DNA from: Ustilaginoidea virens | Taxonomy: Eukaryota > Ascomycota > Sordariomycetes > Hypocreales > Clavicipitaceae | Direction: 5' to 3' | Length of the DNA stretch: 64,000 nucleotides | Assembly (NCBI RefSeq): GCF_000687475.1 | Contig: NC_057321.1 | Span: 2,790,001 to 2,854,000, forward strand | Part shown: positions 1-11,764 of the stretch, piece after piece | Layout of the letters: each line of letters starts with the position of its first letter | Position numbering within the stretch: the first letter of the stretch is position 1 | Translations under genes and position numbers: made by a program | Notes under the pieces: generated by a model | Seen by the model: only the letters and a program-made list of their open reading frames with translations | Told to the model about the DNA's origin: nothing | The model's database searches: none

Positions 1-1498
1 CAGTCTGTGAGTTCCAATGGTAATTCGCACGCATAAATCGCTCCAGGCTTGCCATATTGGTATGAAACATCGGTATATATGCTATATATAGTAGCTCAAA
101 GATACCTTTATTAGTATTTAATCGCACTCTTCTATATCCTAATATAGAAGGATTGGATTCACTAGTAAATACTATTTCAGGCTCGATATTTAGAATGTAA
201 TCCAATAACCGGTCTTTATTGTTGGTGATGTGGGTGTTGGAACCACTATCCAGTATCCAGGAATCTTTGAGTGGATAGGGTGTGGTTGAAAGAGATGCCT
301 ATAGGCTGGTAATAGATAGGGATGCCTATGGGCTTGCCTATGGGCTGGTAATAGTCGTTAACGATATAGTCGGTTCGGGTTGCACAAGGTTATATAACGT
401 ATTACTATCCTTACTAGCAAACGCAATTCCAAGTAATATAGAAGGAGAGGGTAGCTGTAACATAATAGGATTAATCGTGATTCCTTTCGCTTGTAATGCT
501 TTAATAACTATATCCTTAAAGCGCTGATCAGATGAAAACTTAGATTGGATTTTATTAAGTATAGTGGTATTGGGCTTCCAATCCTTAGGCGCCTTTTGCT
601 GGTTTAAAACATAATAATCTTCCTAGCGATGAAAAAAGCCACAAACGCATGGTTGTTTTGGCTTGGTAATGTCAGTTGTTTTTTGTTCATTATTTTATTG
701 ATTTTTATTGGTGTCCATATCCTGGAAAGAGGCAAAGGCACCTTATGCTCTTTGTTGTTGTGAGGCAAACTCTTGCTCGAATAAATCACTGATATAATGA
801 CCGTCGGGTATTTTCTTCTCCCATCCTTCTTTATTATTGCGTTGCTTTTCCTTGATTCTATTCTTCCAATAATTAGAAAAGGCTAGTGCAATAGATTCCA
901 CAGCATCGATAAAATCCTGGGTTGGTCGGAGTCCTTATGTATCTGGTATGTTGATATTAATAGCTTCTGCAAAGACTTTCTTGTAGGAAGTAATCCAACT
1001 GGATATCTTAGTCCTATTAGGACTTCGCAGTACAGCTGTATAGCGCTGACGGATATCTTTTTCATGGTCCCAAGTGGTAGGCTGCAAGCGTTGTTTTAAC
1101 AGGTATAGCTGTGCGGCAACATCATTCTCCTGGCTTATGGTATTGTAGTAGTTGCCTATAGTTGCGATAATCCAGCATTAGATATTAACGAGGGCCTTTT
1201 TCTTATCCTTATAATCCTATAGGGCAGTCCTATAGATATTCGTTATATACTGCAACCTAGTAAAATTAGAATTGTTGAGGTCAAGGATAGAGGAAATATA
1301 AGGCTTGATAGTAGAAGCGGTAGGCTCAACGGGCTGTTATAAGGTAGGCCTACTAGGTTCCTCTACAGAAGGGTTGATATAGGCCCAGATATTTTTGTTA
1401 ACAGCGAACTTCTCAATTATCGATATCCATTTAAACTAGTCTTTACTGCCTAGCAGCTAGAAGTTTGCTGGGTTCCCCAGGTCGGTATTAGTAGCCAT
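1..1498 (-). pseudogene. E1 Copia gag-protease, RIP-degraded, truncated by the window edge
   Basis: Gag and the start of the aspartic protease of a Ty1/Copia element, read right to left. The frame opens at ATG 1498-1496 and stays in one phase to the left edge, broken only by TAA/TAG where CAA, CAG or TGG fits. A Copia-type gag body is followed near 605-650 by a CCHC-like zinc knuckle (CxCxxxxH, last Cys now Tyr) and then by the protease signature WILDSGSNTHI, with the catalytic DSG at 242-250. Integrase and reverse transcriptase would lie off the left edge. It is not close in sequence to the other Copia families here, whose protease reads LLYDTGS or LLYDIGS. Identification as Copia rests on the knuckle-to-DSG order and motif wording. 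The product is not functional. Confidence 0.85.
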
Positions 1499-2413
1499 AG
1501 TGGAACAGGTAGGAAAGGCAGGATAGGTAGGATAGGTAGGATAGGTAGGATAGGTAGGATAGGTAGGATAGGTAAGATAAATAGGAAAGAATAACAATAG
1601 GAAAGAATAATAACCTAGCTTTAGTCAAAGAAAATCCAACGGAATAAAAAGTCCAAGTAAATCCAAAGGGTAAAATATAGTCCCGGTAAATAGTCCTAGG
1701 CAAAAGGGATCAATTATCCAGGTGGTCAATTCAGTTAATCCAGTCACAATATACCATACTTATGGTCTTCCGGCCTTAGTAGTCAAAAGTCGCTTGCCGG
1801 CTTCCTAAGTCAGAAGAAATGTTTCGCGCAGGCAAATGTGTCGGCACTGCTGCGTTCTTTTGGGCTATGCCTTGCACTAGCAATTTGTATGGCGGCACGG
1901 GTGCCCTAGCAGAACTTTTGCCCGAGGCTGATTTCTTCGTCGGAAAGAATATTTAATCGTAGAAAATCGTCTGGCAAGATAGCGACGATATAATAGAAGG
2001 TGCGCAGGTAAGCAGTCGGTATGCCTATTGCGCGGCAAAGGTCGGAATAAGGTAACAGAATTGTAATATGAAAATGCGCGATTGTGCAGGTTTGCACGCT
2101 ATTTATCACGCGTTTGTATAGTCCTAGTAATAGTATTAGCACAGAAGTATAAGAAATATAGCAGCAAGAAAAGATTGATATTACATAGAATGCGTAATTA
2201 CACTCTTGCAAACCTATGCACAGCTGCGTGCAGCTGGCTAAAGTCAGTACGCAGTTGTTTGCGTGTATAATAAAAAGGGGGAAGCAGCTGGTAATCCGTC
2301 GGACCAGCTGGTAATTTGTCGGCGTGCAGCTGGCAATAAATGCACGCGAATAATAGTCTGAGAGAAATCGATAGGATAAAATAGATAGAATAAAGCGATT
2401 TACCGGGTGCAAA
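1499..2413 (-). other. E1 leader between PBS and gag; no gene recognised
   Basis: About 0.9 kb between the primer site and gag. It holds a GGATAGGTA minisatellite of about six units (1521-1573) and two direct copies of an 18-bp motif beginning CAGCTGGTAAT and ending GTCGG (2285-2302 and 2305-2322). Open frames here, including about 200 codons at 1906-2517 minus, have no recognisable motif and cross the LTR/PBS boundary, so I do not call them genes. A small unrecognised insertion in this leader cannot be excluded. Confidence 0.5.
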
Positions 2414-2426
2414 CCGGGCTCATAAC
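2414..2426 (-). promoter_or_regulatory. E1 primer-binding site (initiator tRNA-Met anticodon type)
   Basis: The minus strand reads GTTATGAGCCCGG right next to the inferred LTR end. It is complementary to the anticodon stem-loop of initiator tRNA-Met, the half-tRNA primer known for Drosophila copia and yeast Ty5. Confidence 0.7.
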
Positions 2427-2984
2427 TGTCAAACGGGTTTTCGCCTGCTAAGATAATGATGCAGTATGCGAAAGATAAAGGCAGTGGAATGGTAAAATCG
2501 CAGTAAGGTAACGGCACAGATAAGATACGAGACTAAGGCGTAGGGACAATCTAATGTGAATTAATTGTGTATACTTGCTTGCGTCTATCTATCCATCCTT
2601 CCTTCCTACTATTTGGGTAGGAATATCTAGGGATTTAAATATATAATATTCCAACATAGAACATCCCTAGTGAAATCAATCTGACGTAAATATCCTGACC
2701 ATACTGTGATATCATAGATATGTGGCGAAATGTGCATTTGTAGTGCATTGAGATTTGCGACGATAAAGTGGTGTGATCAATTTGTGATGCATTATACATT
2801 TGCGCGTAAGGGAATGTATGTAAGTACTGGGTACTCAACTTTACTAGCAGCCGCGATATTAATATAAGTACTGAATACTTAATACCTTTTTCAATCTGAT
2901 GATGCGGCGATGCGTAGAGATTGTCGGCGATAGATATCCAAAAAATAATAAAATAAAATAACAATAAATAATTTCATTCCGACA
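2427..2984 (-). repeat. E1 5' LTR (single copy visible)
   Basis: Inferred 558-bp LTR. On the minus strand it runs TGTCGG...TTTGACA, is followed at once by a primer-binding site, and ends exactly where a recognisable Copia integrase fragment (E2) resumes. The partner LTR is outside the window, so the ends rest on TG/CA termini, the PBS and the junction. The flanking bases at 2985-2989 (TATAC) should recur beyond the left edge as the target duplication. Confidence 0.7.
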
Positions 2985-3034
2985 TATACTAGACCCTATA
3001 TATTATTTAGATATTATAAAGGGTGATATTTTCT
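2985..3034 (+). mobile_element. E2: 50-bp remnant of a CopC integrase region
   Basis: This stretch aligns base for base with 23427-23476 in E7 (integrase N-terminal part), differing by a handful of transitions in the RIP direction. On its left is the E1 LTR and on its right the E3 LTR. It is therefore the only visible piece of an older CopC element that received two independent insertions about 50 bp apart. The last five bases (TTTCT, 3030-3034) are the presumptive E3 target site. Confidence 0.7.
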
Positions 3035-3239
3035 TATTAAAATCCTACGGTAGTCTACTAGACTGCTGGCCCTTCTACCGTCTCTTGGACTCACGACTAT
3101 CCCACCGGACTTACGGTAGTCTTACTAATCTTATGCCGTTACCATTTACCTTCCGGATTTTCAGTAGATTAGTACTGTATACCAAATAAGGTAGGCTTCT
3201 ATCAGGCCTTATTTTTAGTAAGGCTTGATATAACGTATC
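3035..3239 (+). repeat. E3 5' LTR, segment 1
   Basis: Begins TATTAAAATCC, the RIP-altered form of the E6 LTR start TGTTAAAATCC, and follows that LTR to 3239, where E4 interrupts it. GTATC at 3235-3239 is the left copy of the E4 target duplication. Confidence 0.85.
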
Positions 3240-3479
3240 TGTCGGAATCGCTGTCGCAAGGTGCCCAATTGGGCACAATTAGGCACATTGCGACGGATGT
3301 GCCGCGCACACCCGTTGCGCACAATATAGCTACTTTTGCCCCTTTACCCCTGAGCCCGGTAGGGCACGCGGGCAGCCCGGCCCGACTGCGCTAATGCACG
3401 TGACAATGGCACACGCACAAAAAGGCCATATCGTGTAATTACCCTCTTTTGCTTCCTTTCTTTTCTTTTAGATAGTAGT
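3240..3479 (+). repeat. E4 left LTR, part 1
   Basis: TGTCGG start. It matches 30879-31118 base for base in length (240 bp), with about a dozen transitions. It contains the 16-bp perfect palindrome GTGCCCAATTGGGCAC (3261-3276). GTAGT at 3475-3479 is the left target copy of E5. Confidence 0.92.
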
Positions 3480-4226
3480 TGTTGCAAAATGGTAATTCAG
3501 AACACTATTGGAAATGTACTAGATACCGACAGTGGCGTACAAGGCGTTGCAGAATAAAACAAAGAGCTGGTTAAAGATTTAAAGCGCACAAGAGGTTGAC
3601 CAGAGCAAAGATGTCAGGGAAATCTGATTCTAATTATTGGTGACTATTCTAGCTAGAAAGAGGGAATTTTGGGCATATTTCTACCATCTTGAAAAAGTGG
3701 TTGAAAATAATAAAAAACCGCAAAAATAGCGAAAAAACCCGACGAAAAGTCGGTCTGCCTAACCGTGCCCAGTCTGTGCCCAATATCCTACCCAATGCCT
3801 ACCCAACCAAGCCCAGTGGCTTGTAGCGGTGTGCCGCATGCCCTATAACAGCCTGCCGTACGGGCCGGAAGCCCTATATCGGTGTGCCGTACGGGCCGGA
3901 AGCCCTATACCGGTGTGCCGTAAAGGCGCGGTATAGCGGGTGACTGTATGTAGAAGGCCGAAAGTGCTGATTTGCCCATTTAGTAATCCCGTAGAAATAC
4001 GCCGCTTATTGTGGGCCCTATGGCCCACTGTGACCGGCCGCTATGGCCGGATATGGGTCGCTGTACCGGTGCCGTGACCGGCGCTGTGGCCCACTGTAAT
4101 CGGCGTTGTGGGGCGCTATACCCCACCATAGCGCCTGGTATAGCCACCGCGATATCTCAACGCAGAAACATCGTATGGTAGCAAGACCAGTACTAAAATA
4201 CAGCTAAAAAGGCGCTGATTTCAACA
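3480..4226 (-). repeat. E5 3' LTR
   Basis: CopC LTR, plus-strand start TGTTGCAAAATGG and end GATTTCAACA. The GC-rich U3 contains direct copies of a unit of about 31 bp around GGGCCGGAAGCCCTATA and many short GGCC/CCGG repeats. It appears slightly more RIP-mutated than the 5' LTR. Confidence 0.93.
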
Positions 4227-4254
4227 CCCCCTCTGATTAGCAACATGGCTAATC
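4227..4254 (-). promoter_or_regulatory. E5 polypurine tract with upstream stem-loop
   Basis: On the minus strand GATTAGC, a 6-nt loop and GCTAATC (4235-4254) run straight into CAGAGGGGG, which abuts the LTR. This is the expected plus-strand priming site for reverse transcription. The same stem with other loops occurs in E6, E7 and E11. Confidence 0.75.
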
Positions 4255-4301
4255 CTAGCGTTAGAATAAAAGAAAGAAGTCCCGTAAAAAAGAAGAAAAA
4301 A

Positions 4302-7300
4302 TTATAGGGATTACAGCCCTAATAATTGCCGAAATATAGGAAATTTCGGGCTTGGGAGTGGTTTGGTAAGTCCATCCGCAGGCATATCTATCGTGGGTAA
4401 ATAAGATATTTTTACCAGGCTACCGTAGGCCTTCTTACGTATATACCGGAATTTAAGCAAGGTATGCTTAGTGCGGGCATACTGATTTGGGTCATTTGCG
4501 TTAGAAATAGACCCTTAGTTATCGCAGTATAGTAGTATCAGGCGTTGAATATCGACCTGGATTTCTTTAAATAAATTAGATATCCACTCCACTTCGCGAA
4601 TCGCTTCAAGCATTACATCAGACTCGGCTTTAAGCGTTAATAAAACCATAGTCGAAGACCGTTTTAACCTCCAGCTAATAGGCCCACCATTTAAGGTAGT
4701 AAGATAACCACCAGTAGACTTCGAAGTAAGCCGGCACCCAGCAAAATCACTATCAGAAAATGCAGCTAATACTACGGTAGCTTTAGCGGCTCGGTAACAA
4801 ATAGCTATATTAGCCGTACCAGCTAAGTAGCGAAAAGCGCCCTTAGCAGCATTAAGCTGTATAGTAGAAGCCTATTGCATATATCGTGACAGGTATTGCG
4901 TTGGAAAGGCAAGGTCAGGTCTTAATATCATTATCAACCACATCGATATCCCTACCAGCTGCTGGAATAAGTATTAATTACTAGCATCTAGCAGCGTATC
5001 GTCAGCCTCAGCAAGTATGCCGGGCTATAGCGGGATTAGATGCGGTCGTGCGTCCTTAAGGTTGAATTTCTCAAGGACTTCCGCAATAAATTACGATTAG
5101 TGCAGCTATAATAGGCTCTTTTCTCTATCCCTAATAATCTATACTCCTAGAAAGAAGGAGGCAGGTCTTTGGTCTTCTATAGCATAAACCTTATGGAATT
5201 TAGCCTTAAGCTGGTCAATATAGCTAAGGTCCGGACCGACAATTAAACAGTCATCCACATAGGTCACAATAAAGGTATGCGTTCCTTTATTATAGAAGAC
5301 GGCAGCATCAGAAAATAACGACTTAAAACCCTCTTACACTAGAAAGTCTTTTAATCGTAACTGCCATTCGCGAGGGCCTTATTTTAGCCTATATAAGGCT
5401 TTCTTCAACAGTATGACCTATAATGCAGAGGGGTTATATCCAACCTTAGTAAGCAAGGCTAGAAGTCGTTAACGCTACAGGTCAGACCATAAGGCTAGAT
5501 TAGGTAAGAGTAGGCTTTCTGCAAATTCTAGAAAACCAGCTGGAATCTCTATATAAATCGTCTCTAGTAGTTCACTATTTAGAAAGGCACCAATAAAGTC
5601 GATCTGCTCTATTTCCTAGTTATTTACAGCAGCAAGAGCAAGGATAATCCTCTATGTTAGTAGGATCGAAGTCGAGGCATAGGTCTCCGTAAAGTCTTAC
5701 CTAGATACCTGTATAAAGCCTTTAACAACTAATCGTGCCTTATATTTAACCGGGTTATTATTCGCATCTTTCTTAACACGAAAAATAGGCCGGTTACGCA
5801 ATATTTTCCTACTAGTAGGAACACTAGTCTTAGGAATAAATTGGAAGATATTAAAATCGATTAATTACTCGAATTCCGAAAATAAGGCCTTAACCCAGCT
5901 ATCTTTGTGTGGGTTATGTAAGACTTCCTTCCAGCTATTAGGCATACCTTCTAGGGCCCGTTTTGCAGCCTTTACCTTATAGCAGATATCGTGCATTTAT
6001 TGGTAAAAGGCATAAGAAGGGTGGAAATCCTGTGTGGAAGCCTCTAGGGGGCTGCCTAGGTATCCGAAAATCTGATCGTTTTTCGGCTGGGTGGGTAGGA
6101 AAGCACCCTATTGGTTAGTCTATAGGTCAGACTGTTGGTCAGTCTGTGGGTTAGGCTATTGGTCAGCCTATAGGTCTAAAAGTGACCTATAGTATCTATA
6201 ACCTAGGATACCTTGTATGTCTCGTATCCGTAGCTATATTCTTCCTCGAATTCTACCCCTAGTAGCCCTAACCTGGTATGGCTGAATAGGCACCTTTTCT
6301 GATACTCAAAACATTTTCTCCTACGGTCTCTCATTTAAAGCGATATCTAGACTCTCGAATTTTAGATATTCTAGTATAGGCAGCATTTTACTATAGCGAA
6401 ATGCTGCATTTACTAGGAAGCCGGGCGAAAAGGCAGAATCTATTATATCAGAAAGTCGCAAAAAATCAGTATATGTAGGGCTTTAAGATTCAGACTATTG
6501 AAAATTTGTTGTATAGGGCAAGTCAGAATTTTCATTTATATAGGTTATACCCACTTTTGTAACGGATTCGGAAAATCTCTGTGGTTGAGATTCCTAGTAA
6601 CGAGAGCTTTCTGTATTTCCTAGCATTTGCAGCCTTTTTATATGGGAAAAAGACGTATTTTCCTTAGCCGGTGAAAAAGGACCGTTTTGCCTAAGCTAAA
6701 AAGCTAAGTTAGGCTAAAGCGATTTAGAATCAAAAGACGGCGAATTGCTAGGAAATATTGCAGAGTGCTATAGCGGGCCAATTGGTAGGCCCACTGGTTG
6801 TGGCAGGCCTATTGGTTGTAGTAGGCCCGCTGATTGTGGTGGATCCGTATGCTGTATTAGGCCCATTGGTTGTGGTAGGCCCGTGGGCTGTGTTGGATCC
6901 TTAGCCTGTGGTAGGCTTATGCCTTCGACTAGGCCTATACCATCGGTCTTAGACGAAATAGGCATATTTAGGCGAGGCGACTTCCAAATAGGCTCTTCCA
7001 GAGCAATTTAGTCGATATTTACCCCCTCTAAATTAGAAGGCGGTTGGAAATCAAAAGTGCCCTCTAGGCCACTTGAAATAGGGCCTATACCTTCATTTTG
7101 GTAGGTAAAGGTAATAAAAGAGGTCTTAGTGACGATCTGGCGATATGGGATGTAGACGAGGTAGGTGCCGTTACCTAGCGTAGCTAGTAACCTACCTGAC
7201 TCGGTCCAGGGGGCCAGCTTATAGCTAATAACCCGTTTTTCTGGAGGGATTAGCACCTCTACAGCCGCACCAATAGCCCTAAAGCTAGTAAGGTCGGGTA

Positions 7301-10016
7301 GGTAGTAGTACGTAATTTCCGGAAAGTCCTTCTTTAATTCCTCAAAAGGTAACGAGGAACGGTTTGTAACTACTATTAGATTTACCAAGGTAGTAATACT
7401 AAGAATCACTGCAGACCAAAGGTAAGAAGGTAACCGAGACTAAAGCATAGTAGCTCTAAGTCGGTTAACGATAACCCGTATAGAGCGTTCTACTAACCTA
7501 TTTTGCTTATAAATATAAGGGGAAGAGGTTAAAAAATCTATACCCTTGAGAGCTAGCCAGGCTGTGATAATATCGTTGATTTCCTTGCCACTATTATAGT
7601 GGAATTCAATAGCTGATTTGCCGTAGCGATTCCTAAGACCTTAGAAGAACCCCTGTAATACTGGGAATACCGTGGGTCCTTCTTTATTAGGTAGTAAATA
7701 CACCTAATAGAAGCGTGATTTCCGGTTAACTAAGATAAGGCAAATAGGGCGTTTATTGTATAGAAGAGGATTAATTTAGAAAATATTACCTTCTATAATA
7801 TCTAAATAATGCATAGGGTCTAGTATAGCCCTTGATGTAAAACGCCGTACTAACTTTGCCCTTTTATAGGCGATGCAGTTAAAGTCAGAATCCTTTACCT
7901 TACTGAGATTAGGTAACCCTATGGTTGATGCATAGGTTTTCTTTAAAAGTTGGATTCCGATATGCCCAAGCCGGATATGCTAAAGTCCGGCTAATAATAG
8001 CAGCTTTTGATATTCTGTATCAGCAGCTGGTATTGTGGCTGGGGCTGGGTTGAGGGCGACCGGGGCCCTTTGTAGTAGTTGGGCTGTATTGGGAATAGCA
8101 GCCTCTATTGGTACCACCGAAAAACTAGGACTAGCTGGTGGGTCAGCTGGTAAGTTAGCTGGTGGGGTAGGTAAATCCTCTGGTAGGGGATATTCCTCAT
8201 ATTCTTCTGGGTTGGCTGGGGCAGGTAATTCGACCGAGATACTATGTGAAGCCGGTTAGCTGGTATGGTGTAAAAATGGCGAATCTACCCCTTTTTGTTG
8301 TAAAAAGAAGCTATACTTCTTAAAATTAAGAAGCCCAATGCACTTATTGTTGCTATTAATTAGGCTTTAGCCCTGAATACTGCCACGATTCAGATAGTGT
8401 TTAATGCCGCTAAAGATGTTAATATTAAAAGCTGGTATGAAGAGGGCGTTGGTAAGCTCTAAGGTGCCCCACTGAGGTGGGTTGGTGCCCTATAGCACGG
8501 TAAAATGCGCTATGCCTTACCTACTGGGCTTAATTGGGCCACCACCTGTGCTGATAACTAGTCTGTTTCCGGTATAGTGTTGGAAGTAGGTGAAATGCTT
8601 TTTATCGTTGATGATATGCACCGTAGAACCAGTATCGTAGAGTAAAGAATCTATTGGCGTTTTCCCACCAGATTGTGCACTATAGCTGGTAGCTAGAAAT
8701 TGCATATATTTGCGGTCCTAGAAGGAAGAATAGGTTATCTCACTAGGTGTAAGACTTAGAGTATTATAATTTCCTAGTACGAAGGAATTAATAGTCTTTT
8801 CCTTTTTGTTGGTCTTTTGTGGGGTATCTGCTTTATTAGCTGAATCTTTCTTTTCTTTATTTTTCTTCTTATTTTCCGGCTTGCCTTGTGTGGCTGAAGA
8901 AGACCCTTGTTGGGTAGAAGACCCCTGTTTGTTCTTTTTATTGGCGTTGGTGGTAGTGTTTTTACCACCCTTGCTAGTGTTGTTACTAGCTGGCTTGCTA
9001 CTGTTGCTGTTAGTAGCGGCACCCTTAACCTTTGCGAGGTGGGTGGTAGCCCTTGCTACTGATGACCCTTTAATGCGTTGTTCTTCCAGTAAATCAACTA
9101 TATAAAATTGCAGGTTAATATTTGATGTATTTCCCTGAGTATAGGCGATTCTTATCATTGTGCGGTGCCGTTCTGCCTACTGAAAAAAGACCCCTTCTAT
9201 AGCATGTAAATACTGGCTGATTTGGTCGAAAGGTTGTATGTGGGAGCCTAAAATTTGCAGCCTGGATAGGTAGCTATTAAAGGAGGCGTTGAAAGATTCT
9301 AAGGTACCCTTGTAGCCTGTAAAATTTAGTTGATGGAAGGCAGGGTATAGGTGGGTCTGCTGTACGTCTGATGAGTGAGAATACTGTTTAGTGAGTAACG
9401 TAAAGGCTGACTTTGGGTCAGTACACCAGTTGATAGCGGCAGCTGGTCCTTTTGTGCAACTATTCTTAATAAGTAATAGTAAAAGTGCTTGCTTTGAATC
9501 GTTGAACTTGCTAGCAATAGAAGGTTCTTCGATAAATTTGGCGATATTGAGTGCCCTAAGTTGAATTATAAGGGCCTGTTTCTATTGGTCGAAGTTAGAT
9601 GCCCCCTTTAGCTTTTGGGATTCCTAGAATCTGTTGGCTGTCTTAGCTAATTCCTTAATAGCTATAGCGCTGACTTAGCTGCTAATGCTGGATGGAACCG
9701 GCAGGGGTTGTTACTGGGCTTTAGGTAGTAATGGTGGGTTATTTCCTTTACCTATAGGGGTTTGGAAGGTATCCACATCCATTATATCCTGGGATGGTGG
9801 GCTAGTAGCAGGCTTGATTAGTCTGTCTACTAAGGTGCCCACCTTATCAGCCAAAAAATCGATTTTAGAATTAATTCGATTAAATTTATGGTTGAATTCT
9901 TTTCTTATTTCCTATTGGTCTTCCCTGAGTTGGGCAATTTCCTGGTTATTATCAGATTCTTCTACCTCTGCCGTATAGCTTAGGTTATCGGCGGTAGGAA
10001 CGTTCTGACTGGCTAT
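4302..10016 (-). pseudogene. E5 gag-pol polyprotein, RIP-degraded
   Basis: Single Ty1/Copia gag-pol frame of 1905 codons including the stop, free of net frameshift, with TAA/TAG at former CAA, CAG and TGG codons. The start codon itself is ATA (10016-10014) where the sister copy E7 has ATG. Order: gag; Lys/Asn/Ser-rich basic tract (about 8770-9050); protease with intact DTG (8628-8636); GAG-pre-integrase and integrase (about 8000-7000); a Gly-Leu-Pro-Gln repetitive linker (about 6770-6930); RT with intact YVDD (5250-5261); RNase H with SDSDFAG and the C-terminal LPSPKFP tail. It is the least damaged catalytic set among the three CopC copies, but it cannot be translated through its stop codons. 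Confidence 0.93.
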
Positions 10017-10301
10017 TGTAGGAAGAGAAAAGGTGCCGGAAAGTCTTAAAAATGCGAAGAAAATTAAAACTAAAAATCTAGATAAAACTAGAAGAAAGCT
10101 GCGTTAAGGAATAACCTTAGAAAATCCTGTTGCAAGGATATGTTGCAGCTTGGTGTGGTAGCTAGGTTCCTAAATCTGGGATGATCAGTCCCTTACTGCA
10201 GATTAGTAATATCGTTAGTTAGATTTCTGGGAGGTTAGCTGCTAAATGCGTTAAAATCCTAAGTTAGCGTAAAAAGGTCTTAAGCTGGAAGCCTTGAGAC
10301 A

Positions 10302-10315
10302 CCGGGCTTATAACC
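10302..10315 (-). promoter_or_regulatory. E5 primer-binding site
   Basis: Minus strand GGTTATAAGCCCGG directly after the LTR end. It is one transition away from the initiator-tRNA-Met complement GGTTATGAGCCC seen in E6 and E7. Confidence 0.8.
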
Positions 10316-11062
10316 TGTTGCAAAATGGTAATTTAGAACACTGTTGGAAATGTACTGGATACCGATAGTGGCGTACAAGGCGTTGTAGAATAAAACAAAG
10401 AGCTGGTTAAAGATTTAAAGCGCACAAGAGGTTGACCAGAGCAAAGATGTCAGGGAAATCTGATTCTAATTGTTGGTGACTATTCTAGCTAGAAAGAGGG
10501 AATTTTGGGCATATTTCTACTATCTTGAAAAAGTGGTTGAAAATAATAAAAAACCGCAAAAATAGCGAAAAAACCTGACGAAAAGTCGGTCTGCCCAACC
10601 GTGCCCAGTCTGTGCCCAATATCCTACCCAATGCCTACCCAACCAAGCCCAGTGGCTTGTAGCGGTGTGCCGGATGCCCTATAACAGCCTGCCGTACGGG
10701 CCGGAAGCCCTATATCGGTGTGCCGTACGGGCCGGAAGCCCTATACCGGTGTGCCGTAAAGGCGCGGTATAGCGGGTGACTGTATGTAGAAGGCCGAAAG
10801 TGCTGATTTGCCCATTTGGTAATCCCGTAGAAATGCGCCGCCTGTTGTGGGCCCTGTGGCCCACTGTGACCGGCCGCTGTGGCCGGATGTCGGTCGCTGT
10901 ACCGGTGCCGTGACCGGCGCTGTGGCCCACTGTAATCGGCGTTGTGGGGCGCTGTGCCCCACCATAGCGCCTGGTATAGCCACCGCGATATCTCAACGCA
11001 GAAACGTCGTATGGTGGCGAGACCAGTACCAAAATACAGCTAAAAAGGCGCTGATTTCAACA
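10316..11062 (-). repeat. E5 5' LTR
   Basis: 747 bp, colinear with the left copy at 3480-4226. A frame of about 117 codons inside it recurs in every CopC LTR but lacks a real ATG and any motif, so I treat it as chance openness of GC-rich U3. Confidence 0.93.
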
Positions 11063-11067
11063 GTTGT

Positions 11068-11168
11068 CATTAGTAAAGTCAATAAATCCTTTACTTAGTG
11101 ACCCCACGGTATATGATACCACGCGCGCGACCCTACATACAACTAGGTACCCCGAGTTTATACCAACA
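11068..11168 (+). repeat. E4 left LTR, part 2
   Basis: Matches 31119-31219 in full (101 bp) and ends TATACCAACA. Together with 3240-3479 it restores an LTR of exactly the same length as the right one. Confidence 0.92.
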
Positions 11169-11764
11169 CTGATCAGTAGTAATAACCACCACTCATAGGA
11201 TTATATCCCGTAAAGAATGGTGTATTACAGATTAGTAAGATTACTCTCGAAGAGACGATTTCTATTGCAAATTGTATTAATTAGGAAGGCAGATAACCTA
11301 TTCTATTGAACGGTTATACTGCCAATTAATTGGAAGAACGATATAGACCTCTTCTACCTCCATCTATTACAAAAGAAGAAAATATACTAACTATTACGAT
11401 CTTTAAAGATACCCTTAATATCTAGGAGGCGGCTAACCTATTCTATTAAACGGTTACCTGCCTACTATAGGAGGCAAATAACCTATTCCATTAAACGGTT
11501 ATCTTACTAACTAACCCCTTCTTTTCTTTCCTTTACCCCTACTAGTAAAAGCCAATCTTGCACTCCTTACAAGAGGATCGAATATTATACTTCTTGCAAT
11601 ATATCCCCACCCCCCCCCTCTCAAACCCTCCTCTTAATATTATAGCATGATTACGATCATTAATATTATAACCGATACTGCCTAAAAGGTTATAACGATT
11701 TGCCCCCCTACTCAATAACAACTAGGCCACTACGATAGAGCTAATTACCCCTAATGCCACTACT
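11169..11764 (+). other. E4 5' leader with three related hairpins
   Basis: Non-coding leader. Three copies of an inverted repeat with the core TAACC, a 12-13 nt loop of the form TATTCTATTRAAC and GGTTA occur at 11288-11323, 11427-11463 and 11478-11502. The first two have extended arms (GGCAG...CTGCC and AGGC...GCCT). The bases after the LTR do not match the tRNA-Met site used by the other Copia elements, and I cannot name the primer. Confidence 0.6.

Larger units (their letters stand above)
3480..11062 (-). mobile_element. E5: CopC Ty1/Copia element inserted in the E4 left LTR
   Basis: Complete element with 747-bp LTRs (3480-4226 and 10316-11062, TGTTG...CAACA), purine tract next to the left LTR and tRNA-Met-type PBS next to the right LTR, so it reads right to left. 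Flanks are GTAGT (3475-3479) and GTTGT (11063-11067). The uninterrupted E4 right LTR at 31114-31130 shows the empty site with a single GTAGT, which proves the insertion. The two LTRs differ only by scattered, mostly RIP-like transitions. Confidence 0.95.

Noticed and set aside
1906..2517. 203-codon minus-strand frame
   Set aside because: It crosses the inferred PBS and LTR boundary of E1, has no recognisable motif and is hydrophobic by composition only.
10679..11032. Frame of about 100-125 codons recurring in every CopC LTR (also 20148, 27052, 50455, 57326)
   Set aside because: It starts at TTG rather than ATG, lies in GC-rich repetitive U3, overlaps another equally open frame and shows no domain. 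Recurrence is explained by LTR homology.
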